From assembly GCA_017444045.1 (NCBI GenBank), contig JAFSXO010000023.1:1-15401 (forward strand): a DNA stretch of 15,401 nucleotides, in the 5' to 3' direction. The stretch is from a bacterium. Its GTDB lineage: Bacteria; Vulcanimicrobiota; Xenobia; Xenobiales; Xenobiaceae. Made by a program: the position numbers and the translations under genes. Shown here piece after piece: positions 5,791-12,469 of the stretch. Under the pieces are notes generated by a model, which was not told the DNA's origin, made no database searches, and saw only the letters and a program-made list of their open reading frames with translations. The first letter of the stretch is position 1; the number at the start of each line of letters is the position of its first letter.

Positions 5791-7938
5791 TTACTGCTGG
5801 CGCATACTCAGGGATATGCGCTTCTTAGCCACATCGACGCTCAGCACTGTGACATCCACAATGTCACCGACGCTGACAACGTCAAAGGGATGTCTGACAT
5901 AGCTGTCAGACAGCTCGGAAATGTGCACCAAGCCATCCTGGTGCACCCCGATATCGACAAAGGCCCCAAAATCCACGACATTGCGCACCGTACCGCGCAG
6001 CGTCATGCCCGGCTCCAGATCCTCCAGAGACATTATATCGGTGCGCAAAAGCACCGGAGGCAGCTCCTCGCGCGGGTCGCGTCCCGGCTTAAGCAGCTCC
6101 TTGGCGATGTCCTGCAGAGTGACAAGCCCGACCTGACATTCCTTGGCCACTTCTGACATGTCAACCGACGCGATCTTCTTGGCCAGCTCGGCACACTGAC
6201 TGCGGCTGAATGTCTTCACGGCCAGGCCACAGCGCTTCAGGAGCGCGGTAGCCGCCGCGTACGATTCGGGATGCACCCCGGTATTGTCCAATATCTGCGC
6301 GCTGTCGGGCACGCGCAGAAAGCCAGCGCACTGCTCAAAGCACTTCGGACCTATTTTGGCCACCTTGAGCAGCTCCCTGCGGCTAGCGAACGGCCCATTG
6401 GCCTCGCGGTATTTAACGATATTCTGAGCCGTGACCGCGCTGAGCCCGGCAACTCGCTGCAGAAGCGCGGCCGAGGCCGTATTCAGATCTACCCCGACGC
6501 TATTCACGCAGTCCTCAACGGTGCCGCCCAAGGCTTCGTCAAGACGCGCCGCGGGTACATCGTGCTGATACTGGCCCACGCCTATCGATTTGGGATCGAT
6601 TTTGACCAATTCAGCCAAAGGGTCCTGCAGGCGCCGGGCAATAGAGACAGCGCTGCGCAGGGAAACATCATACTGAGGGAACTCCTCGGCGGCCAGCTTA
6701 GAGGCAGAATACACCGATGCTCCCGCCTCGCTGACCATAGCGTAAGCCACTCCTTTGACCTCTTCGAGCAGCCCGGCCACAAATATCTCGGATTCCTTGG
6801 ACGCCGTGCCGTTGCCAATGGCAATAACCTCGACATTATGCTTGGCAATCAGCGCTTTTAGGATGCTTTTGGCCTTCTGGGTCTCGCAATGCGGCGGGGT
6901 GGGATAGATCACCGCAGTGTCCAAGACCTTGCCGATGGGACTGACCACGGCCAGTTTGCAGCCCGTGCGGTATGCGGGATCGAAGCCCAAGATTACCTTT
7001 CCTTTAACTGGGGGCTGAAGCAGCAGAGGCTTTAGGTTGAGAGCAAACATCTTTATGGCCTGCTCATTGGCCCGGTCTGTAAGCATTCCCCGCACCTCGC
7101 GCTCCAGCGCGGGCGCCAGCAGTCGCCCATAGGCATCGCGGGCAGCCTCCTCTACCAATGAGCTGGAGACAGAGCCGCGCCGCACCGTCTGGGCTACTAC
7201 CTGCTCCTGAGCGCGGCTGCTGTCCCAGACTAAAGAGACTTTTAGGGCCTTCTCCTTCTCGCCGCGGTTAATGGCCAGAACGCGATGCGGCGGAATGGTC
7301 TTAACGCTTTCCTGATAATCGGCGTATAGACTGTATGCATTATCGCCATCGGTACAGGACGAGCTTTTAACGACCGCCCGATCCTGCACAAAATCGCGCA
7401 GGCGCCCGCGCACCTCGGCGCTGTCGGAGATATACTCCGCAATAATGTCGGCAGCCCCCGCCAAGGCCTGCTCCGTATCGGCCACGCCCTTGTCCTCGCA
7501 GACAAAGGGCCGCGCTAAGTCGGCCAGACTGCCCTTGGCAATCCGCTGCTCCCAAAGCTTCAGAGCCAGCGGCTCCAAGCCCCTTTCCTTGGCGACAGTA
7601 GCCCGCGTGCGCCGTTTGGGACGGTAAGGGCGGTATATATCCTCTATTTCTGCCAAGGTCAGCGCTCTGTCCAACGCCTGACGGAGAGGCTCGTCATATT
7701 TGCCCAGCGCCTGCAGTGCGGAAGCTACCTCCTCGCGTCTTTCCTGCAGATGGCGCAAATAGGCCAAACGCTCGCCCAGCTCGCGCAGCGTCTGATCATC
7801 CATGCCCCCATGCATTTCCTTGCGGTAGCGCGCAATAAACGGGATGGTATTGCCGTCATCGATAAGCTTAATCACATTGCTGACTTCTCTGACGCTGCGC
7901 TTAAACTCACCGGCCAGCTGCGCACATAAATCAGGCAT
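5791..7938 (-). CDS. tex: Tex, S1-domain RNA-binding transcription accessory protein
   Basis: 715 residues, close to the usual Tex length. The ATG at 7938 has AGGAGG seven bases upstream; a TTG six bases earlier in frame is too close to that site. Domains in order: helical Tex N-terminal region (about 1-190, with FIARYRKE and IYRPYRPKRRTR), YqgF/RNase-H-like fold (about 313-440, GFDPAYRTGCKLAVV), helix-hairpin-helix region (about 480-545, SVGVDLNTASAALL and NGPFASRRELL), and a C-terminal S1 domain (about 643-713, GTVRNVVDFGAFVDIG). Tex proteins bind nucleic acids and affect transcription and RNA turnover in the cytoplasm; their exact role is not settled. It lies 106 bp after the CNNM pair and has its own -10-like sequence, so it may be read both alone and with them. 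Confidence 0.95.
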   Translation of the reverse strand: MPDLCAQLAGEFKRSVREVSNVIKLIDDGNTIPFIARYRKEMHGGMDDQTLRELGERLAYLRHLQERREEVASALQALGKYDEPLRQALDRALTLAEIEDIYRPYRPKRRTRATVAKERGLEPLALKLWEQRIAKGSLADLARPFVCEDKGVADTEQALAGAADIIAEYISDSAEVRGRLRDFVQDRAVVKSSSCTDGDNAYSLYADYQESVKTIPPHRVLAINRGEKEKALKVSLVWDSSRAQEQVVAQTVRRGSVSSSLVEEAARDAYGRLLAPALEREVRGMLTDRANEQAIKMFALNLKPLLLQPPVKGKVILGFDPAYRTGCKLAVVSPIGKVLDTAVIYPTPPHCETQKAKSILKALIAKHNVEVIAIGNGTASKESEIFVAGLLEEVKGVAYAMVSEAGASVYSASKLAAEEFPQYDVSLRSAVSIARRLQDPLAELVKIDPKSIGVGQYQHDVPAARLDEALGGTVEDCVNSVGVDLNTASAALLQRVAGLSAVTAQNIVKYREANGPFASRRELLKVAKIGPKCFEQCAGFLRVPDSAQILDNTGVHPESYAAATALLKRCGLAVKTFSRSQCAELAKKIASVDMSEVAKECQVGLVTLQDIAKELLKPGRDPREELPPVLLRTDIMSLEDLEPGMTLRGTVRNVVDFGAFVDIGVHQDGLVHISELSDSYVRHPFDVVSVGDIVDVTVLSVDVAKKRISLSMRQQ

Positions 7939-7945
7939 GTACAAT

Positions 7946-7951
7946 CCTCCT
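7946..7951 (-). promoter_or_regulatory. Shine-Dalgarno of tex
   Basis: AGGAGG on the - strand, seven bases before the ATG at 7938. It rules out the nearby in-frame TTG at 7944 as the start. Confidence 0.85.
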
Positions 7952-7957
7952 AAACGG

Positions 7958-7985
7958 ATTATAAAGGGCTCTAAATCCTCAGCAA
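7958..7985 (-). promoter_or_regulatory. Promoter candidate for tex
   Basis: On the - strand a perfect TATAAT (complement of 7958-7963) stands 16 bp after TTGCTG (complement of 7980-7985). The leader would be very short, with the Shine-Dalgarno close to the RNA 5' end, which weakens the call. Confidence 0.35.
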
Positions 7986-8044
7986 ACCACAGAGCAAATT
8001 TATCGCTGCAGAGATAAAAGCATCAAGAAAAACAAAACCAACCG

Positions 8045-9367
8045 CTAAGCTTTAGCCCGGCGATGCACCCGGCACAGCGCCGGCACCATATCCTCAATCT
8101 CCAGCACTTCAAATTCCAGGCCTTCTGCAATCGAGACCTTATCGCCGCGCTTGGGCAGACGGTCTAGCTGATCCATCACCAGACCTCCCACGGTATAAAC
8201 CTCGTCGCGTTTAATAGTAACATCGACCTCTTCGCTCAGATCGTCGAGCATAACCGAGCCTTCAACCAGCCAGTATCCAGCGCCGCTGGCTTCGTCGCTC
8301 TTAATCGGCTCAATCTCCTCTCCGTCAAACTCATCGAACACCTCGCCGAAGATCTCCTCGATAATATCCTCCATAGTGGCAATGCCAGCAATGCCACCGA
8401 ACTCATCTACAACGGCGACCATATGCAGGCAATTGGCGCGCATTTTATCTAAAGCATCATCAAGGTCCATGCTCTCCGGGAAGCTGGCGCATTCGCTTTT
8501 AATATCATCCATAGTGGCAGCCTGACCGCTCATACGCGCCTTAAAAAGATGGCGCACGTGCACCATACCCACGATGTGATCCAGGTTGTCCTGATAAACG
8601 GGATAACGGCTGTAGCCCTCTTCCTTAACGATGCTCAGCGCCTCTTCAATAGTGGCATCCTTGGATATGCCGACCACCTTTACCCGCGGCGTCATAACCT
8701 GGCGCAGGGTGTGCTTGCTCAGCTCGATAACATTCTGACACCAGTCGTTATACTTGCCCTCTAGCTGGCCCCGCTCGCTGCTCTCATCGAAGGCCAGAAG
8801 CAGATCCTCCGGCGTATATTTTTCAACCTCCTGAGAGACCGGAAGATGCAGACTGCGCAGCACGCTATTGCTGATGCAGTCGTTGAGGAACCACACGAAG
8901 GGCCAAAGCAGCACGCCAAGCCAGCGCATGGGCCGCTCCACCCAGCGCGCATACCTGAGCGGATTGTCTATGCCCAGACGCTTGGGAACCATCTCGCCCA
9001 GAACCACGTGAAGATAGGTAATAATCATCAGCGACAGAAACATCGCCACCCCATGCACAGCGGCATTATCTGGACTGTAGCCCATGTGGTGAGCTGCAGT
9101 AAGAAGATGGCGAGCCAAGGCGTTTTCGCTGACATAGCCCAGCAGCAGGCTGGCAAAGGTAACGCCTAACTGGGCGACAACGATATAGCGGTCGCGCTTA
9201 ACGCTGTCGGTCAGCACGCCGTAGAGATTGCGCGCCCACTGGTGCTCAGCGCACTCCTGTTCCAGCTGGACTGGGGTAACAGAAATAGACACAAACTCCG
9301 CCAGCACAAAAAAAGCGTTGACGGCGATGAGCAAAAACAGCAGAGCCAGCATGAAAAATGTCGTCAT
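8045..9367 (-). CDS. CNNM/CorC-family membrane protein (hemolysin-related), second of a pair
   Basis: 440 residues. An N-terminal CNNM (DUF21) membrane domain has segments near 3-28, 62-80, 104-127 and 147-166, with the family signatures NAFFVLAEF and VLGEMVPKRL. A CBS pair follows (about 225-275 with VMTPR and YSRYPVY; about 290-345 with VVDEFGGIAGIATMEDI). A CorC/HlyC C-terminal domain ends the protein (about 363-437, YTVGGLVMDQL). Family members act in Mg2+/Co2+ homeostasis, and CBS domains usually sense nucleotides such as Mg-ATP; the older name hemolysin is misleading. The start ATG overlaps the stop of the upstream paralogue as ATGA, so the two are translationally coupled. The 106-bp gap to tex leaves co-transcription open. 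Confidence 0.9.
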   Translation of the reverse strand: MTTFFMLALLFLLIAVNAFFVLAEFVSISVTPVQLEQECAEHQWARNLYGVLTDSVKRDRYIVVAQLGVTFASLLLGYVSENALARHLLTAAHHMGYSPDNAAVHGVAMFLSLMIITYLHVVLGEMVPKRLGIDNPLRYARWVERPMRWLGVLLWPFVWFLNDCISNSVLRSLHLPVSQEVEKYTPEDLLLAFDESSERGQLEGKYNDWCQNVIELSKHTLRQVMTPRVKVVGISKDATIEEALSIVKEEGYSRYPVYQDNLDHIVGMVHVRHLFKARMSGQAATMDDIKSECASFPESMDLDDALDKMRANCLHMVAVVDEFGGIAGIATMEDIIEEIFGEVFDEFDGEEIEPIKSDEASGAGYWLVEGSVMLDDLSEEVDVTIKRDEVYTVGGLVMDQLDRLPKRGDKVSIAEGLEFEVLEIEDMVPALCRVHRRAKA

Positions 9368-10731
9368 ATTCGGTCACCCTGGCGCTTTATGCGCACCTTG
9401 AGCACTTGCCGCTTATTCATCTCCAGCACGATAAAGTCATAGTTGCGGCAATGCACTACCGTACCCTCGCGAGGCACAGCCTCAGCTAAATGCATGACCA
9501 GCCCGCCCACGGTGTGGACATCCTTGGCATGCACATCGTCAATATCAAAGACAATCGAGTAATTCTCGGCCAGCTCATCTACTGTAACAGAGCCCCTGAC
9601 GATATACTCTCCGGGCCGAACCTCCTGAATACCCTCATCGGTTTGCGCAATCTGGGGATCGAACTCGTCGTTTATCTCTCCCAAAACCTCTTCCAGGATA
9701 TCCTCGATGGTCAGAATGCCTTCTGTGCCTCCGTATTCATCCTCCAAAACCGCCATATAGGCGCGCGAAGCCCTCAGCTTGTCCAGCACCTTATCGACAC
9801 CCAAGGAAGACGGGCAGTAGACTACATTATGAACCATCAGCTTCTTTAGAGCCGCCCTGGACTTGCGGGAATTTCCGGAGCCAGAGCCGCTCAGATCGGT
9901 ATGAAGCAGCTTTTTAAGGTGCAGAATACCGATAATGTTGTCCTCTGAGCCCTCGTAGACAGGAAATCTCGTGTAGGGAGACTTTACGACCATTTCCAGG
10001 ATCTCGTGGCGCGGAGTGTCGATGTCTATGCACTGCATATTGCTGCGCGGCACCATAATATCGCGGGCGATGCGCGTGTCAAAGCGCAGCACATTTTCAA
10101 TATACTTCTGCTCGGTAGCGTCGATATCGTCGCTGCGCTCAACCAAGCTGGACAGCTCCTCTGGCGAATGCGCATGGCGCTGGGTTTCGAGCTTCACCCC
10201 GAGAAAGCGCAGAAACAGCTCGCTGGATCCGTTAAAAATAGTGATAAAAATGCTAAATACCCGCAGCGACCAGATCATGGGCAAGGTCAGCAGCAGGGCA
10301 ACCCTCTCGGTATAGCGCACCGCAATGGCCTTCGGCAAAAGCTCACCAAAAACCAGCTGCAGCACCGTAAAGAACATGATGATAAGCACGCTCAGCACGG
10401 TATTCCAGACATGCATCGGTATGCCCCAGGGCCTCTCGCCGAGTACGTCCGCCATAAACGGATGGAAATAAGGAGCAATGCACCGCTCAGCGATAATACC
10501 CAAAACAAGGCTGCATACCGTAATACCTATTTGGCAGGTAGCTACATAGCGATCCAGCGAGTTAGCGTTTTCAATATAGGGAAGCAGCTTGGATGCCAAA
10601 AAGCTGCCCCGCTCGGCCATCGCTTCTATCTTAATCTTTTTGGCAGATACGGTGGCAAACTCCGCAGCCACATACAGAGCACTGGCCAGTAGCAGGATTA
10701 TAACAGCTAATATTATCGACAATAGAGACAC
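9364..10731 (-). CDS. CNNM/CorC-family membrane protein, first of a pair
   Basis: 455 residues with the same layout as its downstream neighbour. Membrane segments lie near 3-27, 62-82, 109-136 and 145-168 (SALYVAAEF, VFGELLPKAIA). CBS domains lie at about 224-275 (IMVPRS, YTRFPVY) and 298-355 (LEDEYGGTEGILTIEDILEEVLGEI). The CorC/HlyC domain covers about 373-450 (HTVGGLVMHLAE). The start is a GTG with no clear Shine-Dalgarno; an in-frame stop at 10753-10755 limits any extension, so the start is the weak point. The two proteins are clearly diverged paralogues, so they may form a heterodimer or serve different ions or conditions. Its promoter should lie in the divergent spacer shared with slyD. 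Confidence 0.88.
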   Translation of the reverse strand: MSLLSIILAVIILLLASALYVAAEFATVSAKKIKIEAMAERGSFLASKLLPYIENANSLDRYVATCQIGITVCSLVLGIIAERCIAPYFHPFMADVLGERPWGIPMHVWNTVLSVLIIMFFTVLQLVFGELLPKAIAVRYTERVALLLTLPMIWSLRVFSIFITIFNGSSELFLRFLGVKLETQRHAHSPEELSSLVERSDDIDATEQKYIENVLRFDTRIARDIMVPRSNMQCIDIDTPRHEILEMVVKSPYTRFPVYEGSEDNIIGILHLKKLLHTDLSGSGSGNSRKSRAALKKLMVHNVVYCPSSLGVDKVLDKLRASRAYMAVLEDEYGGTEGILTIEDILEEVLGEINDEFDPQIAQTDEGIQEVRPGEYIVRGSVTVDELAENYSIVFDIDDVHAKDVHTVGGLVMHLAEAVPREGTVVHCRNYDFIVLEMNKRQVLKVRIKRQGDRI

Positions 10732-10783
10732 TAGTATCTGCAGTTTCTGGTTTTAACGCCCAAAACCTTTACAAAAGAAGCCA

Positions 10784-10806
10784 TGTCGTTTAGTTAAGCA
10801 ATGGCC
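10784..10806 (+). repeat. Dispersed intergenic repeat, copy C
   Basis: 23 bases identical to the start of the copies at 8 and 3246 (ending in AGCAATGGCC), in the same orientation. The CTCCCCC half of those copies is missing here. It lies in the 188-bp divergent spacer between the CNNM pair and slyD, which must hold both promoters. A TATACC at 10889-10894 is a possible -10 for slyD but has no good -35. Confidence 0.7.
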
Positions 10807-10919
10807 AGCCAGAAGGAGACGGAGACCTTGTATGCAGGTACTGCAAGGAGAATCGCGAAATTATTGGGCCGTTCTTGAAAGCTTAGGTTATACCAACCTT
10901 CATTAAGGAGCTCATATTT

Positions 10920-11414
10920 ATGATCACCAAAGACAAAGTAGTGGCCATCAAATACGTATTAACCGACAAAGGCGGAGTAATATTAGACGAAACCGAGGGT
11001 GAGCCTCTTGAATACCTGCACGGCCACCGCAACCTAATACCCGGAATAGAAAAAGCCCTAGAAGGCCACAAAGAAGGTGACAAATTTGACGCCGTAATAC
11101 CTCCAAAGGACGCCTATGGCGAATATGACGAAGAGCTGATCATCAAAGTCGATCGGTCAGTTATGGGAGCGGGAGAGCCAAAGGTAGGCATGATGGCTCG
11201 CCTGCTAACCGATCAGGGTCCGATGATAGCCCGCATTACCGAGGTTAACGACAAAGAGGTTACCTTTGACGCCAATCACGAAATGGCCGGCAAGGAACTC
11301 CATTTTGCCATTGAAGTGGTTTCGGTGCGACCCGGTACGCCCGAAGAGATCGAAGCTGGAAGCCTGCACAGCGGATGCGGCGGAAGCTGCGGCAGCTGCA
11401 GCGGCTGCCACTAA
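10920..11414 (+). CDS. slyD: SlyD-type FKBP peptidyl-prolyl cis-trans isomerase
   Basis: 164 residues. The ATG follows TAAGGAG at nine bases. SlyD is a cytoplasmic prolyl isomerase, chaperone and metal-binding protein. The FKBP part covers about 1-68 and 126-140 (EYLHGHRNLIPGIEKALEG, GDKFDAVIPPKDAYGEYD). The inserted chaperone flap lies between about 70 and 125 and ends in the family signature DANHEMAGKELHFAIEV. The C-terminal tail has four Cys (153, 157, 160, 163) and two His (150, 164), a short version of the metal-binding tail of Escherichia coli SlyD, which delivers nickel to hydrogenase. It is the first gene of a closely spaced five-gene run; the next gene starts 16 bases after its stop. 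Confidence 0.92.
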   Translation: MITKDKVVAIKYVLTDKGGVILDETEGEPLEYLHGHRNLIPGIEKALEGHKEGDKFDAVIPPKDAYGEYDEELIIKVDRSVMGAGEPKVGMMARLLTDQGPMIARITEVNDKEVTFDANHEMAGKELHFAIEVVSVRPGTPEEIEAGSLHSGCGGSCGSCSGCH

Positions 11415-11430
11415 AGCGGACACCAGCATC

Positions 11431-11844
11431 ATGGCCAAATCCAAATCCCCCCAGCCATTTCGGCCCATATTTATGACTCCGGAGTGCGCTGCAGAGACAA
11501 AGCAGGATCATTCTCGAAAGTCTGCTGCCGCACACCGCGAAGGCCATCACGGCGATTTTAGCCATGCCAGCCAGCACATGATTAGCGGCAAAGCCGAAAT
11601 AGAATTCCCTTGCGAGTTTATGATTAAGGCCATCGGCCTTAAGTCAGACGACTTTGCCCGGCACGCACATAGCCTGGTCAGCAGGCATGCCCCCGACCTA
11701 ACCCTGGAAAGCCTGAGCGTACGCGCCAGCAGCCAGGGCAAGTATCTGTCGGTAAGCATGACCATAAACGCCGTCAGCCGCGAGCAGCTGGACAGCATTT
11801 ACCGCGAGCTGAGCGACGATCCCCTCATCCTTTACACCCTATAA
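11431..11844 (+). CDS. YbeD/DUF493-family protein with N-terminal extension
   Basis: 137 residues from the first ATG after slyD. The last ~82 residues match the YbeD (DUF493) family: EFPCEFMIKAIGL, RHAPDL, SSQGKYLSVSMTINAVSREQLDSIY, ending LYTL. YbeD proteins are about 88 residues, small ferredoxin-like folds resembling ACT regulatory domains, with no settled function. Here about 50 extra residues precede the domain, polar and His-rich (DHSRKSAAAHREGHHGDFSHASQH). No clear Shine-Dalgarno is visible for any of the three candidate ATGs (11431, 11473, 11578), so the extension depends on the start choice. The last of these would give a domain-only protein of normal length. Translation may be coupled to slyD, 16 bases upstream. 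Confidence 0.8.
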   Translation: MAKSKSPQPFRPIFMTPECAAETKQDHSRKSAAAHREGHHGDFSHASQHMISGKAEIEFPCEFMIKAIGLKSDDFARHAHSLVSRHAPDLTLESLSVRASSQGKYLSVSMTINAVSREQLDSIYRELSDDPLILYTL

Positions 11845-11845
11845 G

Positions 11846-11875
11846 CTATGCAGCATCCCTCTATGCAGCATCCCT
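11846..11875 (+). repeat. 15-bp tandem duplication spanning the DUF4912 gene start
   Basis: CTATGCAGCATCCCT occurs twice in direct contact (11846-11860 and 11861-11875). Each copy contains an ATG in the same frame, so the protein begins MQHPSMQHPF and has two equivalent start codons 15 bases apart. Confidence 0.85.
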
Positions 11876-12453
11876 TTCAAAATACAAGCGGAACCATGGG
11901 GAAAGACCTAGGCGAGCCGTCGGATCTGCCCAGCGTTATCCGGGAGGATATGCTCATGCTGGCGCCCGTAAACCCCAGCCGGCTCTTTGCCACCTGGCAC
12001 ATATCCTACTCGACCCAAAACCGCCTGCGCGACTTTATCGGTGAAGAGGCCTTCGACACCTGCAGGCTTATTCTATCGCTAAAGCGCCTCGATTCAAACG
12101 CCGAAAGCCAAGCTGTCGACGTATCGGGACCAACCACGAGCTGCTATATATATTTGGAGAACCAGAGCAGCCGCCGCAGCGAGCTGTATCCGTTCGAGGC
12201 CGTGCACATGTACGGCGACCTATGCTATATAGCCAACGGCTCCTCGTACAGCATTACCCGCTCTGGACTGATAACACTCCCGCGGCCGTATATGTCACCC
12301 CGATGGGATGAAAAGTTTCCGCCCTGCACAGAAATGTACGAGCGCATCTTTCGGCGTCTGGATCCGCAAAGCACTATTGACCGCGAGACGATGACACTCG
12401 TTCAGCTCGGCGAGCTGCTCGACACTCAGCTGGGTCTCGTCACCAATTATTAG
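11848..12453 (+). CDS. DUF4912-family protein
   Basis: 201 residues from the first ATG, three bases after the previous stop; ATGs at 11863 and 11896 are alternatives and none has a clear Shine-Dalgarno. The pattern fits DUF4912: LMLAPVNPSRLFATWHI (36-52) is the opening strand with the family's aromatic W, GPTTSCYIYLENQ (94-106) corresponds to its central strand, and LCYIANGSSYSITRSGLITLPRP (125-147) to the aromatic strand ending in the TPR-like turn. DUF4912 proteins are of unknown function and, from memory, are often encoded beside GH57 branching-enzyme genes, as here. I infer a carbohydrate-binding or glycogen-related adaptor; the sequence does not prove it. The C-terminal 50 residues are helical and less family-like. 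Confidence 0.65.
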   Translation: MQHPSMQHPFQNTSGTMGKDLGEPSDLPSVIREDMLMLAPVNPSRLFATWHISYSTQNRLRDFIGEEAFDTCRLILSLKRLDSNAESQAVDVSGPTTSCYIYLENQSSRRSELYPFEAVHMYGDLCYIANGSSYSITRSGLITLPRPYMSPRWDEKFPPCTEMYERIFRRLDPQSTIDRETMTLVQLGELLDTQLGLVTNY

Positions 12454-12469
12454 AGAATAGGAAGCTGCC

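Noticed and set aside
6271..6861. 196-residue frame antisense to tex
   Set aside because: It is the shadow of a well-supported Tex coding frame and shows no family resemblance or start signal.
10006..10692. 228-residue frame antisense to the first CNNM gene
   Set aside because: Shadow of a strongly supported membrane protein on the other strand; composition is implausible (His/Gln/Arg-rich, no domain).
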